Assembly: GCA_001600455.1 (NCBI GenBank)
Contig: BCKC01000005.1
Coordinates: 2,542,001-2,606,000 of the forward strand
Reading direction: 5' to 3'
Length of the DNA: 64,000 nucleotides
Source: Endocalyx cinctus
Taxonomy: Eukaryota; Ascomycota; Sordariomycetes; Amphisphaeriales; Apiosporaceae
The position numbers and the translations under genes were made by a program. Under the pieces are notes generated by a model that made no database searches, was not told the DNA's origin, and saw only the letters and a list, made by a program, of their open reading frames with translations. Positions 40,395 to 54,699 of this stretch are shown here, piece after piece. The stretch's first letter is position 1. Each line of letters begins with the position of its first letter.

Positions 40395-42290
40395 CTGCCT
40401 ACGTACCATATGTATCTACTACTAATCTATCCATAACCGTTTATGTACCATGCGTATCGAAGGTAGGGAAGTAGTATATATGTATGTCTCCATACGGTAT
40501 ATATCCAAATCTCCAGAACTCTTGGTAGTAGGTTAAATAAAACAAACCTATAATGTACAAAAAGTCCTGTCTCGGAGACCTTAAAAACCTGACAATAGAT
40601 AAATATTTATATACATACTATAGGTATATATAGATACAGATATAGATATATTTAAACAACTTAGGCTACTTAACTAATAAGGTAATATAGAACACTCTTG
40701 TCACATATTTTAGCAAAATATATAATTTTTTATTTTATTTATTTTTTATTTATTTATTTATTCTATTTTTTTTTTAACCCCCTTCAAGTCATACTACAAC
40801 TATTAGTTGGTAAGGATGATTTATTCTAGGACTTTCGGTTTCTTGTCATCTTTATTCTACTTCCAAGGTTCTCTTCTTCTAAAGATACTTACCATTTACT
40901 TGGTATACTTACATAGTAAAATAGTATACTTATTTTTTTTTTTTTTTAACCCACTTCGTAAAAGAGACGAACGTTCCTCAAATTAACATAACCGAACCCC
41001 CCCTCTACACTACCTACCTAGTACCCTACCACTGGGGACTTACAGACGGGTCGATCTCAGTAACGCTACCTTGGGGAGCTTGGCCACTTTTATCTCCATA
41101 ATTACATATTCACACCTGACGTTTCAATGCATTCGCCCATCTTTTTTTTTCCCTTTCCATGTAGCTATGTATCTAGGTAACTATGTACTAAAAAATGTAG
41201 TATATAGTAGCAATTATGTATCTTTTACCCATTATTTAAGTATTGAACGTTGTCTAAACGGGAAATGGTATATTTTCTAGGATTTTATATTCCTATGTGT
41301 CTGTAGTTATATCTAGTCTTATATATCCTTGCCTCCTCCTCCTGGTCTGGCCCTTTGGCTTAATCTTGACGACCTCTGTCTTTCTCTCTCTCTCTCTTTT
41401 TCTCTATTATATCTGACTTTCTGTCTTCCTTCCTCGAGGTCATTGTCCCTTCAGATAACAATGTCTTCTTTTCTTTGAGGAAGTTTCTTTAGATTTCTCA
41501 TTGTATTATACTAGTGTGCTTGTGCTTCCAGGTTTCAGGCCACACAATATATATATCTTCTATCCTCCACCATTAATACTTCCTGACCTCCTTCTTTCAG
41601 CCTCGACGTGCTGGCAAGTTAATGAGGCGGAGTCTCTCGTTCAAATCATTACCTAGAGGAGTAGATATTTTTATTTACTGGTGTTATTCCATTAAGGATA
41701 GGTTATTGGGTTACTAGGACATTCAATAGCAATACCCGAATACCTGCTCGCATTGTTTTTCTACCGGTTGTTCACCCGCCATTGTGTCACCACCCCCATT
41801 CACCTACCCAAAATTTAATATTAGAAGTAAGTCTGTCTGATTCACCTCGACCACCCTTTCATTCACTGTCTTCCCTCGTTACTATATATGATTGGTTTCT
41901 TCCCGGATCTGAATTAATTGCTTGTATTTCCCCCTCCGCATCTGTCTTGTTATTGGTACCTGGCCTTCACCTGGAACCACGTTGATGTCCTCCAGATCCA
42001 TCCACGTGCACTCGTACATAAACATTTCCCGTTACTGCCCCTCATACGATTAACTGGTGACTGGGTACTGACTTAATCTCTGCCTCTCTTTCTCTTCCCT
42101 TCTATTTTCTATTTAGGTTTGACTCATTTTCGGTTGAACTATCAATGTGCTTTGAGTTCTTGTTCAGACAATCTCTGACGACCGGTTCGACTTAAAGAAC
42201 TGAGCAAGAACTAGATCAACCTCTTCATTGCCATTGCATTCTACGCTTTTCAATCCAGAATCATAGACAAGGACGCGACCAGTCTTCGAT

Positions 42291-44081
42291 ATGGATATTG
42301 TCACTATTCTATGGGGTATACTCTGCCCGTATTTCAGTTTCGCATATTCCGCTACCTTTTGGTGGTACACTTTCTTAATATTATGGTGAGTTATTCTATT
42401 GGCTTTCGGTGATAAAAGCCTGGCTAGATTTGGAGTTTCTAAATAATCTCTCCATTTCTGATTGGTCTTCTTCTTTTCTTTTTGCTCCCTCGACCCAATT
42501 TTAACCTCATCTAATGATCTCTTAGGGTCCATCGCTACTTGCGCCTCATCGTCCACACTTTCAGTCACTGGCTTTACAAGTCATACAAAATCCCCGAAAA
42601 ACCATCATTTACGGCTGATGATGTAACGGTCATCATACCCACTATCCACAATGTGTTTGAAGAACTTCGTCCATCTCTCGAGAGTATCCTGGCCTGTCGC
42701 CCTCATGAACTAATTTTAGTAACCACCGTTGACAAGCACACTGCATTAGAAAAACTTGCAAAAAGTTTATCGACTCAGAATGTTCGTGTGTTATTCACTC
42801 CGATTGCTAATAAACGACTTCAAGTGTGCGAGGCTTTACCCAAGGTGAAGACGGCTATTACTATCATGGCCGACGATGACGTTACCTGGCCTTCGACACT
42901 GATCCCTTGGATCCTGGCACCCTTCGAGGATCCCAGAATGGGTGGCGTGGGCACTTGCCAACGTGTGCGCCGGGAACCCAATGGCTCATGGTCGACTCAA
43001 ATTTTCAACTGGTTAGGTGCAGCTTATATCGAACGCCGAAACTTCGAGATATCTGCGACCCACAACATTGATGGAGGAACCTCTTGCATGTCTGGTCGCA
43101 CCGGTGCTTATCGATCGGAAATTTTATCAAGTCACGACTTTCTAGAGGGATTCAAGACCGAGCGATGGCGCGATTATATTCTCAATGCGGATGACGACAA
43201 CTTCGTAACTCGCTGGCTGGTCAGTCACCAGTGGAAGACTTGGATTCAGTACGAGCGAGAATGTGAAATCGAAACAACCCTGGAAAACGGAATGAAATTT
43301 CTCTACCAGTGCTCGAGATGGGCTCGCAGCAATTGGAGAAGCAACTATACCAGTCTAGTCCGAGAGCGATACGTCTTGACGTAAGTTACTACACTTTTTT
43401 CCCCTCTTCCTTCTTTCTGCATGTACTGCTCCATAAATCCGTGATTGAAGGATTTCATTACTAATCACTTATTCGCTTCTCGTAGCCAACAACCATGGTG
43501 TTCATACGCCTTGCATTTCGCTACGTTTACATCCCTGGCCTTTCTTGTGGACCCCCTCCTCCTCCTAGCGCTATGGTGGGGCACAGACGGATGGGATATA
43601 GAGACCCGCCAACGTCTCTTCTGGTCACAGTTCATATTTATGTTCGCTTACACCAAGGTCGTTAAATTAATTGGACTCTTTCGTCGTCAGCCCAGTGATA
43701 TTATCTTCTTACCGGTGTCTATTTTATTCGGGTACTTCCATGGTCTTATCAAGCTATATGCTCTCTTGACCCTAAATATGGTAAGCTAATCTACGAGACT
43801 TGAATTTGATTAATTATTATGAGATTGTGCTAATACAAAAGCAGACATCTTGGGGTAGCCGACCTGATGGTGATGCCAACGACGCTCTCCGAATGTCGCC
43901 TCGTCCCAGAAGGAGCGATAGTATCGCGACGCCTCCTTCTCGACCTGACGACCTGGACCGTTTTATCGGCTACCGAATGCGGAGTGTTCAGGCGGTTCTC
44001 TCTGAAAAGGAGGTCCTTGTCGATTTTGAGAGAGACAGACCACCCATGTCCGTGGTTACAGGGTTGTCCCAGTATCCTTAA
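42291..44081 (+). CDS. Fungal GT2 glycosyltransferase (polysaccharide synthase-like)
   Basis: Four exons: 42291-42385, 42526-43380, 43486-43780, 43845-44081, giving 493 residues. The first exon is short and encodes a hydrophobic N-terminus (FSFAYSATFWWYTFLILW); it was placed from a GTGAGT donor, a TTAG acceptor with an upstream CTAAC-like branch site, and frame continuity into VHRYLRLIVHTFSHWLY. The GT2 core shows VTVIIPTI, the nucleotide-sugar Asp motif ADDD (147-150), DGGTSCMSG, the NADDDN acid motif (253-257) and Q-C-S-R-W (293-297), matching the QxxRW signature of processive synthases. Two or three membrane segments follow (about 320-400), then a hydrophilic tail. Known for relatives: a GT2 of this kind is needed for hyphal growth on solid surfaces and virulence in Zymoseptoria and Fusarium; the polymer made is unsettled. 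The protein should sit in the plasma membrane. A further upstream exon cannot be excluded. Confidence 0.87.
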
Positions 44082-47000
44082 ACTAACAAGGATCATTCGA
44101 CAAAATCGATAATTCGTCCTCCATTAATCGATTAAGAAGGAGAGGGAAAAAAAGGGAAAAGGATTCACGGATTTCACGATTCACGACCATACTCTTAACA
44201 ATTTATCGTCAGAGAGGAAAACAGTACTCTTTAGGGTCGATGGAACGACTTCACAGGTATTTCCTACACTGGGTGACAGGGAATCTTTTTTTTCCGGGCC
44301 AGGACCGATATCGCGGATACAACGGGCTAGTGGTTTTTCCAGGGAGATGAACCCCGCCAACTGTGCCGTAATGGACTGAAATGAGCCGAAACAAAGGACG
44401 ACGGATTGAAAAGAGAACGACAAAAAGCATGGGTTAAAATCTGGCGACGTGGGAAAATTCATATGGGTATTACAATTTATCTGGTATATTCTGGCGTTCA
44501 GCACGTTTACGGCGATTGACTTTTACGGTCTCGCGTTCGTGATAACTGGCAGGGAAAGGTTATGGGCTAAATGGCCTTGGGTACTGGCGCCTGGGATTTC
44601 ATTTTCATTTTTCTTTCTTTGTTTCTTTCTTCCTTAATTCCATTCAATTTTTCTCCGTTTTTTTTTTTTTTTTCATACTTCTTCAAACCCATTCTCCACT
44701 TCATTTCTCATTGCATATTCGGCATGCATGATTTTCACGGCCCTTACTAAAAATGGACGGCGTGGTTTTCCCTTTTCGAATCCTCTCCTTTTCTTACTGT
44801 TTTAACAGAAAAACTAAAATCGAGGAGCGACGGACGGGAAAATCCGGGATAGATTGTAACTCTGTCTGCATATATTCAAATCCGCAATAGAGTAACTAGA
44901 AAGACTTAAAAAAAAAAAGGACGCGAGTATATGCACGGTACGGATTTCTTACTCTGTTACATAGGGGGAAAAAAGGTTACCGGGTGACTTGATGATAAAC
45001 GAGGAATTTGTTATATAATGTTTTTTTTCTTCCCTCTCCTCCTCTCTCTTCCTATGGATGTAATACACTCCTTCACTTCATGTCGACTTTCATGAGTAAG
45101 CGAAAAATGTACATAAGACGATGCAGCATGAACCTCGGTACCCAATAGTACATATTTATGAATCAATTCTCTTAAAAAATAAGTCTAGGCCGATGAATTA
45201 CCAGGAACACAAGACATGCAGCCCAAAAAAAAAAAAATACACTACCTCGTGTAAGACGAGTGTTACACAGAAGAACGAATATTCGTCCTTTTCCCTGCCA
45301 AGGTACGAGAAGGAGGCTCTGCCTGTCGATAGCCGTACCCAGTCGGAAGTTCTGGCTAGTGACAGCTTGCAGGTTCATTTTTTACAGTTTCTTTCAACGA
45401 TATCTCGTCACATCACATCACGTCACTAAACCTGTTCAGCCTATTTTCGTATTAAGTCAGATTCACTTCGCAAATCGTCTGATTTTATGGAACCAACATA
45501 CGTACACACAGACATTGTACCGTAGCTATCGCTCGGACGCATGCTTAGAGCTTCGAAAGTCCCGAGATCTTATCGTCTAGTGCCAAATAGTTAAATTCCT
45601 AGGTTTTAGCACCTTGTAAGCTTTGGTGGGCTAGACCCTCTTAACTCGCTATCTTAACTAGATGAAGTATAATCGCCATCACGAGAGAGGCTCTCCTGGT
45701 CAGCTAGGGTGGGAATAGAACCTACAACCAACCGAACGAACCCTTAACTCCTTCCATCCTTTAAATACGAGAGGCCTGCGCCGCGCACGAGACTCGACCC
45801 CAACCCCGCATCTCACTCACGAAGGTAATACACATTATATAAGCGCATATACATATACATCTATGGATATGTACGTCAACATGGCTATGTATGTATGTAT
45901 GCACTCGCTCAATATTAGTCGAATGCCGACAGAAGCTACCCCCCCTGGTCTTGGGAGTATTCGGAGACATGAGCCGAGTGGATATGATGGAGGCGTCGTC
46001 AGTCTTTGTCGATCTCTACGGCATCTACTTTTCGCTGTCTACGATGGTAAGATATACAAAGTCGAGAAAAAGGGGACCAAAAAAAATTACCGTTCAACGT
46101 AAGATTGATAGTCGGATGGTATGATGAAATGATGAAATGATAATGTATACTTCGCGACGACGGAGCAAAGCGCGAGGTATGCTTTCATCACGCATAACCT
46201 CGTGTTTTTCTGATGTAAGTTGGAGATTGAAGATTGGTCTAGTTCTGCCGTCGTCACATCGGATTTATATTATGTGAACGCTACTTCTTCAATAGACGAA
46301 ACGGGGGTGAAAGGGAGGGCGAGAAAGTGACGACGAACCCACCAGTACGGTTGATATGAAATAGAAATCCTGGTAACAATGGATCAACTGCCCTGAGAGG
46401 GCTACCTGCATGTCTTGGCGAGCCGTTAATCGAGATTGATGGGTTCCTACATTCTCACCACACCCACTCACGCTCACACCTTACACCTTCACACCCGCAT
46501 GCGCGCACATGCGCACATACCATACCTCGAGGATTTTTGCGAACTTTTCGCGTGCACGACAGTAGATATGCATACTACTACATAATAGCACCCTAAGCAA
46601 GGCCTTATTCCACGCAGGATATATATCACTTATTCGCATTGGCATTCACGGGAAATACGAAGATATATAGCCGAAAAAAGTGCAACCCTGCCTTGTCAAA
46701 AAAAAAAAAAAAATGAATATGCTTGATGTGACGGTACTATTTATTAATGATGATAGATTGAATCTTACTAAGTGAAATTCTTACCACAAACGCGCTAGAA
46801 TGGCATTTTCTTTTTTATCTTCCTATTCCTCTTTCGCTGCTTACCATCAGCATCGTCACCAACACCTCCATCACAAATCACGAACTAACGTCCAGAACTG
46901 GTGTTGCATAGGATGTGGGGCCGTATTCTCCGCAGAGGCTATGGGAGTGGGAAAAAAAGAGGTACAATGCAATACATACAAGGAGAGGGGCGACAATAGA

Positions 47001-50000
47001 ATAAGAAAATAAAATCGAATCAAGGAGAAATTCAATCAATTCAGAAGTGAAAACTACTGTTTACTATCCTAGATGAGAACGAAGGAGGGATTCCATTCTA
47101 AAATCTGATATATTGATGCTAAACATGCTATGTACACCGAAAAGAACCCCTCTCAGCTAGTATTATTCTTAGAAACTAGATTCTTTTGTTTCTTTTCTTT
47201 TGCTCACCTTGTGAGACCATCTATTGCTCAATCAGGCAAAGAGGCTGACAACTTGACCAGAGATTGGTTCGTTTTCCAAGCAGGGATTCTTAAAACTTGA
47301 ACTTCCCAGTCTTCCCCTCCTTTCTATAGACAACCTTCATCGGTTTATAAGATCTTAGTGCAAATGGGGAAGAAACAAACGTATTTCCACTCTGCACTAA
47401 ACGGGATCAAGAAATATATTCTTGTACTCAGAGAGGAGAAGATCAACTATAATTAATTTGACTAGAAAAATCAATATCCACAGGCTGAGATTTTAACGTC
47501 GTTCCTTTTCGTGTTTTTACTAATACTATCATGATGGATCGTCTCATATCTCGTCCTTCAAGGCTCAAGGCTGAAGAGGAGATAGCGTTAGCAGATATAA
47601 TTAACATCAAATGAGATACTAACTCATTCAGGTATATCCATCATACTAAAAACCAAGGTTGATCCCAGTGCAAAAAAGTAGTTTGGGATTTTGATCCCTT
47701 CAAATTCATCTTCTTTAGTGATCATGTCATGTCCGTACGAATAAGCGTATCAATGGAACGAACCATTGGACCTCGACATTCGGCTATATACCTACTTACT
47801 TACTTACTACCTATACGTATACGCTAAAGATGTAGCAGTACTACGCAATGCCATGGATAGACCACCCAACCACCAACTTTTGTAAAGATTATTATCATGA
47901 TTATTATTATTATTACTATAGTATTATCATTATATGTAATTGATACTCGGATAATACCATACGTACATAGGATATATATTATATGCTAGTGTATATAATA
48001 TCCCTGACCACTTGGCGGCTTTAACGAATTCCCTCTCGCAATACACTAAACCTGATCCTCTCGGACCTGCGTCTCTAGAGCGTCTCTGATATATGCACGA
48101 TTGCATGCATCTTGATAGGCTTGGTATCAATTCTTGATTAATCTACAAAATTCCGATGGCGGGGTGTTTACATACTTCTTCTCTACGCAATTAATGCCAT
48201 ACCTTCGATCGATACTCGATATGTTGCTTTGCCTTTTTTATTTCTTCTCCACAGGGAAAATTATTTTCCTCTTTTTCTTTTTTTCGGGGTCAGAAGAATT
48301 GGATGAGAGAGAGTCGCATTCGAATTAGATGACGTTGAAGCTCCATCAAACCTACAGACACGAATACGCCAGTTGAAACGGTAACAGTTGCAGCAAGAAG
48401 ACTACTATGACGACATATATGTCTTCTTGGGTAAGTAAGTAGGCAGACGTAAAGAAACTTTTATTATTTATTTATTTCTATTTTACAGTATTTCATTTAC
48501 TATATATGTAAATATTTTTTTTTTCAACTCGTCTGACTACTATGAGTGAGCTCGTGTCCTGAAAAGGTTTGTTCACTTGTCGCTGACCACCCATAAGTCT
48601 AGAAAGAAATAAAAAAAAAAAGAGTCATAACTATAACTCGTCACAGCTTATAATCGATACAAATTAACTAACTACGTATCTAATTTTCCCCAGTTAGAAC
48701 AACATCTCTGTATACACGTAAGGGAACAAAGATGTAAATTAGCATCAATTCTGAATATCCATATTACTAGGTTAGATAGGTACTTACTTAAGTACTTAAA
48801 TAGATACTAAAGAGGTACATAGCCCACCTCACTAATACTTAGCAGTACTACGCAAGCTACTCAGCAGCTCAGTTACTAGGTAGTTCTTAGCTTAACCAGT
48901 CAGTCTACGGATTCAAGTGCTGACATTGATTATGCTGTTAGAAGATATTTAGAGACTAACTACATAACACAGTGTGACCCTTTTCTTGTATAATCCTTCC
49001 TATATGATGGTTCCTTGAACTATCCGTCTCTCGCTCATCTCTTACGATGTATGGAGCGGGGAGAACAAGGAAAGTGAGAGAAAAAGAAAACTAATAATAA
49101 TAAGTCTCATGCGTCGGAGTGGGTTTATCGTCTTTTACCTTTGCGAGAGCTGACTTTTCCGAAGACAGTTACTTCTTTTCTATAAAATCGACGGGGTTCA
49201 AAATGATGCTCTTTGCCTTCCCATGTTAATCGTGGTATCCGGGGTGGATTTATATTAAGATTAACGCAAGATCGAATTCCCGGGATCTCATCTGGGCATC
49301 CCGTAACTGGTATGTACGATTTCTACGTCTGTGTGTGCGCGCGAAGGATCTTTCCTACGCCAGCAAGTTCCAACTATTCCCGTCGTCTCTCCGCACTTCA
49401 CGATTTTTTAGAAATGTACGGGGCTTTTTTAACACTCTAACCTAGCAGACTGCAACAAAAACGTTGGTACCAACCTCAAGTACATTCACATGGAAAATAA
49501 AGAAAAATAAAGAAAGAAAAAGAAAAGAAAATAGAAAAAAAAAGAAGGTAAAAAGATTGCTTCTAGGGTAACACGGCATACAAGTAATACCAAGCATGCT
49601 ACCGAACTATGCCATCCAGGATAACCGATTTCTGTCGAGTCATGAACCGATACTCGCGTGTTCTAGGGTTGTCAAGTGTCTAGATCGTCCGGCTCCGTTT
49701 GTGGCGTCTCGCGTATAGTGGGTTTGAATTATTGATGCATACCACACTACACACATATCCGCTATCTCGCTAGCTTCCAGAGTTCTCAAAAGCGATAACC
49801 ACGGAATGATACTACGAGAAGCGAAACAGCTGCTCGGGCAGAAAATTTCATTGGATTATTTACTCTTCTTTTTCAGTCGTATCATAGATTGACTACCTTT
49901 AAGTCACGTTTGCCGCGTCTGTACACTAGAAGAGAAGATAACTAACAGACGAGGCCATTCATTAGTTTCAAACTAGCGCACCGGTATGGAGTCCACCATA

Positions 50001-52801
50001 ATGGACAAATAAACGGTAGGGGTGACCCTTTTAGGGAGCGACATATTACCGCGATAAAACCATTTCGTTGAACTTATTATCGTCAAGATGCTTGTCAACC
50101 GGTTTCTAAAAGTTTCCACCAAAACTACAGTACGGCCATATTATATTGAGGGAAGCGTGTTTTTTTTTTTTTTTTTTTGCATGTAGTTCTGGTTCCTTAG
50201 CTATTCAATAATTCTTCCCTGCGCCTTTTTTTTTCCTTCTCCATATTTCGGGCCTATTCAACAAATCCACAGCATTATATTCTTACAAGCATGGACTTAC
50301 CAAAACAAGTAGCAGCTTGGTAATACCAATCTTATAACATAATAATCCAAACGAACATGGCCGTACCTCGCTTCCGTATCATCCCTCCTCGATTGCTCGT
50401 CAATGGTGTCAAAAGTCAGATACCGACGGCGACGCAAAGACTTATCTTGAGGTAAAACGGAATCCCGCTCCTCGCTACTCCCTCTCGGTGGCTTACCCAT
50501 ATGTATGCAATCTCCCCGATTCCGCCAACCGGGGCACGTGCGTCAGAGCGGACTGTTATCTGGAAGCGTGACTGGAGAGCGGGAATGGGGAAGGATAGAT
50601 AGGTTATGAATCGCCCAGGAACGAGGGACTGGAAGTTCCGGGCCCCGTTACTGCACATAGAAGCCCATCCTTCGGCCCATAGATCATGCAAGGAAGCAGG
50701 TAAGCAAGCGCCTTGCGCGTTCGTACGTAGCGTAGATACGATAACTCCCCGCCCCCCTCTCTCTTCAAAGGAAGAGAGCGAAAAAGAAAGAAAAAGCCTC
50801 CTAGAGATAGAGTAAGTGAGTACCCGTACCGTAACTATGTATGGGCTTTTTATTTTCCCTAAGGTTCCTTTTAGTCTTGTTTCGCAATCAATACGCAATC
50901 GAGGAACGGAGATCTTAGGGGTCCACCAGAGATCCGCTTTCAGAGAGTCAAAAATAAATCTCACTCTCCATTTCTGATTTTCCAATTACTAAAAATCTCC
51001 CTCAATAGGTTGGCTACATACTATGTATCTAGGTGCTATAAAAGATTTTTTACCCTGGCTTCCTTGGTTGTCCCTGTCAAACGAACCAGGGAAAAAAAAG
51101 GGTTTTATCGCATTTCATAATACGGGCTAATTATGTTGACTCTTTTTTTCTTCGCCATGTTGTAAACCATGTCGTTGAAAAGTCGCCAAGTATTATTTTG
51201 CCCGGGAAAAACTCATCAACTGGATGACCGGAGCATGCCCGAAAATTACCCCGCGAGTTTGGCGCTTACGACCGAATTACTTACTAATTACGCACCGTAT
51301 GATAATGTTTACTATACGTGAGAATAAGGCATTGAAAGAAGGAAGGTATAGAAGTAGAAACACAAAGAGACCAAAAAAAAAACTCTCGAAACGCCTAACG
51401 CTGTCATTATTGAAAAGAACCAAAAAAAGTAAAGTAATGTAGACGTGTCAATATGCCTAATTACTACCTGTTGGTAGATGGCGTAGTACTTGGGAGGAGT
51501 GGTCCGGGATACCTCCGATTTGACACTAGATACGTGGACGGGACGGGAAACACCGCCGCCTCGTCAAAAAGCGACCCAGACCCAGCTCAAGCACTACCTC
51601 CCCCGCATACATAGTATACGTACATACATGTGGCAGCGATAATTACATGGGGAGCGAGAGAGAGAGAGAATAAGGGATGATTGCAAAAAAAAAAAAAAAA
51701 AAAAAAGTCATCCTTACCAAATGGGTAGAAAAGTGTCATATCGTCCCCTTGTTGAAAAAGGAAAATGAATGACACCAAAAAAGAAAAGAGCATGGGGTGG
51801 AGGTATATATCACAACGTGACGGTCCCGGGAATTAGGGATGTTACTCAAGATTATTTAAGATCTGAGTAAGGGCTTCTCGGCAGAGAGACGAGACGAGTC
51901 GAAAAAGAAACGGAACTTGTTTACCTCTTCGAGCATGCCGAAGACTGACGGAAAAAAAGAGGGAGGGTATCATTGAAAGGTAGGGGACCCCTTTAACACG
52001 AAGAAGAAAAGGACAAAAAAAAAGATTATTTTTTTTTCTTTTTTCTTTGGTTACATACATACATACATCTCGTCTACATACACATAAACGAAAAATGCAG
52101 TTTTCATGTACGGCGTATACGTGCGTACATATGTATATCTACTTTAGACATGGCCCTGCTATTATTATATTACATACATATATGACATGCCCCCAGCCAA
52201 CATATCAGTTGAGGGGGGGAGGGAAATAAATAAAAAAGAAAATCGGCCTTCTCGTGCGTGCCTGATTGCATAATCACTCTATCTAGACTGCATCCCCATA
52301 TACCTTGACATATTACATACTATGCAAGATGCAAGTTGCCGAATCGGGCGCAGGAGTCGACGTTATGAGTATGCCGCATGCGTAGTCTTAAACGAGGGGT
52401 GGGTATGGTAGTTTATTTTTTATTTTTTTTATTCTACATGTTTCCCTTCCCCCCTCCCCCTTTTTCTTCCCCGTTTTCCTCCTTACCCTTTTTAGGCATT
52501 ATCTGTCATGTAGCTCGGTATGTACGTATGTTTCTTTTGGCGGGACGTTATGGTTAAAAAAAAAAGTAAGAGAAAGATAGAAGAAAAAAAACACGACCCC
52601 CCCCGTCACTTACGTACCGTAGGATGTTGTTGAAATACCGGAGCCGCGAGAGGCACAGAGGGAAGGGAAAGGAAATAAAATCAAAAGAGGCCTTTCGTTT
52701 CTGCGCGACCCCCCTTTTCTTTTACCCCCCGTTTTTTTGCCAAGCTACCATGCCAAACCCCGAATACTACAGAGCTGAGTTTGCGTAAAAGTAACCCTTG
52801 A

Positions 52802-52835
<34 letters not shown>

Positions 52836-54690
52836 AAAACCCCTGCCTGTCTGTCTGCCTTCTTATCTCCTCTTTTTTTGTTGTTGTCGTATTCACATGT
52901 GTCACGTCGTATATAATACTACTATCTGCATATGCTGCAACGAAATCTTGGGTATAACAAGGTTTAGACAGATTTTATTTTATTTTATTTTTTTAATGTC
53001 ACTTCATGTCTTTTTTTTTTTATCCCCGATAAAACACTTGTCACATATGTATATCCCTTGCTCATTTTCATACATATGCACGATGCGTGATGAGCTGAAA
53101 CCATCAAAAAGGAAGAGAAAAAAAGAAAAAAATCAGTCTAGAACGTCATCAAACCTCGATACTGTGGGGAAAACGGCCTTGTAGATGACGATTTTTTTTC
53201 TCTCTCTGTCTCTCTTCCTATTATCGGCCCGCTGTTGCGATCTTTAGAAAAATGCAGGGTAAGTGGAGTGATGAAAAGACAAGAATCTCCGTAAAAAAAA
53301 CTCGGCCTCTCCGGAGAGGATATGTCGGCTAAGAATAAAAAAAAAAAAGTGAGTGGAGGGGGAGTAGGGGGGGGGCTTCCCAGTTAAGGTCATTTGCGAG
53401 AAGACGCGGCTCTTTTGTTGATGGAAAAAATATTATATGAAAAAAACAAGGTTATGATCAACAAAGAATTTGCATTTTTTTCCCTTTTTTTTTTTTTTTT
53501 TTTTTTTGCAGTTTGACCTTGACATTCCAAGAAGAGGGAACAGTTGGCGATGATATGGACAAGAAAAGCAATGTACTTTCGTACGCAGCTAACTCTTATC
53601 GTCGGGATTTCCTGACGAGGCTCTAGGCAGCGATGGTCTTTTTTTCCCCTGTGATGTGACGAAAATTCTTTCTCGGGCTAGCACTCCCTGACTTACTACT
53701 TACGTCTTATCAGGGGCAGCGTCACGGACACACGAATTGGTGCGATAAATGTGAGCCGAGCTCAAAGTTCTCTACCTCGTCGTTACTGGTTGAGACTCGG
53801 ACTCCGAAACTTGTGTATTTACGAGGGGCCTTTTGAAAATGGGGAGTTTTGAAAGGCGTTTATTTGAATTGCCTTTTGTGCGAACACCAAGAGGTGAAGA
53901 CGAGAAAGGGTCGTCTAGGACGTCAGGACGTGAAACTTCCACCCCCTGACAGCGCTAATACCACGTGTAAGAACCTTAACTATATCTCACTCCCCCAGAC
54001 CTGCCAGGTCGATGGTTTTCGGTCAATCCATGTAAATATGCATGCGAGTAAGAACCAACAGGTCGATCTTCTCGTATATCGTACGGCGTGGCGATGGCTC
54101 GTCGACATGGGAGAACTGCGCGTCTATTTGGATAATCTTTGAGGGTAGATGTAAATGTGGTATAGATAATTTCATGAGTAATGATTTATTTAGATAAATG
54201 AAATTCATAGAAGAATAAGCTTGAACTATTTTTTCCCTGTTCTCGGTTACAATTTACTTACCTGCGTGAATTATTTGAAAACTATAACTTCTTTCACTAT
54301 GCTGATCAGAAGGAAAACGTTGGAACATCCCCTCCCCCTTTGTTTTCTCATTTTTGTAAGTGCACGGGTCTAGAAGCGATGTAAATAGGGGCTAAGGACA
54401 GCTGAACATCGCGCGAAATATGGTTTTCACATGATGATAGATGGCTATGTTGTATAAACTACGTAGGTTGGTTTACCAGTCTCTTTTATAATGCTACGGC
54501 CTCCTATTCTCGCCTTAGCATCCCATCCTATCTGTAGCTACTACTTCCGAAGCTGCCTTACCATATTCCCAGTAGGCGAAGGGTCGCGTGTTAGCATGTG
54601 GAAACTTATTCATCTACCCCATTAGTTTCTGGCATAATAATGTATCTAAGCATGATCATTACACTGCTTATGTCTGCATGAAATGTTCGA
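44082..54690. other. Gene desert, 10.6 kb
   Basis: No gene is supported. It begins with the probable GT2 3' UTR. Content: many A/T homopolymers (for example about 44660-44674, 46699-46713, 50159-50178, 51684-51706, 52803-52829, 53482-53508), CT-rich tracts, motif patches near 48770-48890 and a short (ACAT)n stretch near 52052-52068. The longest open frame (50416-50985, minus) is 189 codons but starts without ATG in that frame and has no recognisable features. Confidence 0.5.
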
Positions 54691-54699
54691 AAAGTCAAG

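Larger units (their letters stand above)
26635..42290. other. Gene desert, 15.6 kb
   Basis: No gene is recognised on either strand. Content includes an ambiguous-base cluster (27038-27112), a dense palindromic-motif patch (27697-27850), microsatellites listed separately, poly-A/T runs, a GC-richer patch near 31,240-31,700 with short open segments on the minus strand, and C/G-rich sequence at about 39,780-39,950 (ACCCCTCCCCTAGGG and similar). An open frame at 36441-36708 (+) encodes about 88 residues with balanced composition but has no recognised relative. Decayed transposons may be present; none was identified by eye. Confidence 0.5.

Noticed and set aside
42164..42568. Minus-strand open frame of about 135 codons
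   Set aside because: It overlaps the proposed first exon, first intron and second exon of the plus-strand GT2 gene, which has splice and family support. No domain was recognised in the minus frame.
45690..45800. T-arm-like sequences (GGTTCTATTCCC, GGGTCGAGTC) on the minus strand
   Set aside because: No D-arm, anticodon arm or acceptor stem can be placed at tRNA spacing.
50416..50985. Minus-strand open frame of 189 codons in the desert
   Set aside because: It begins at a non-ATG codon, has no recognised motif and no splice context. An open frame of this length can occur by chance in 64 kb.
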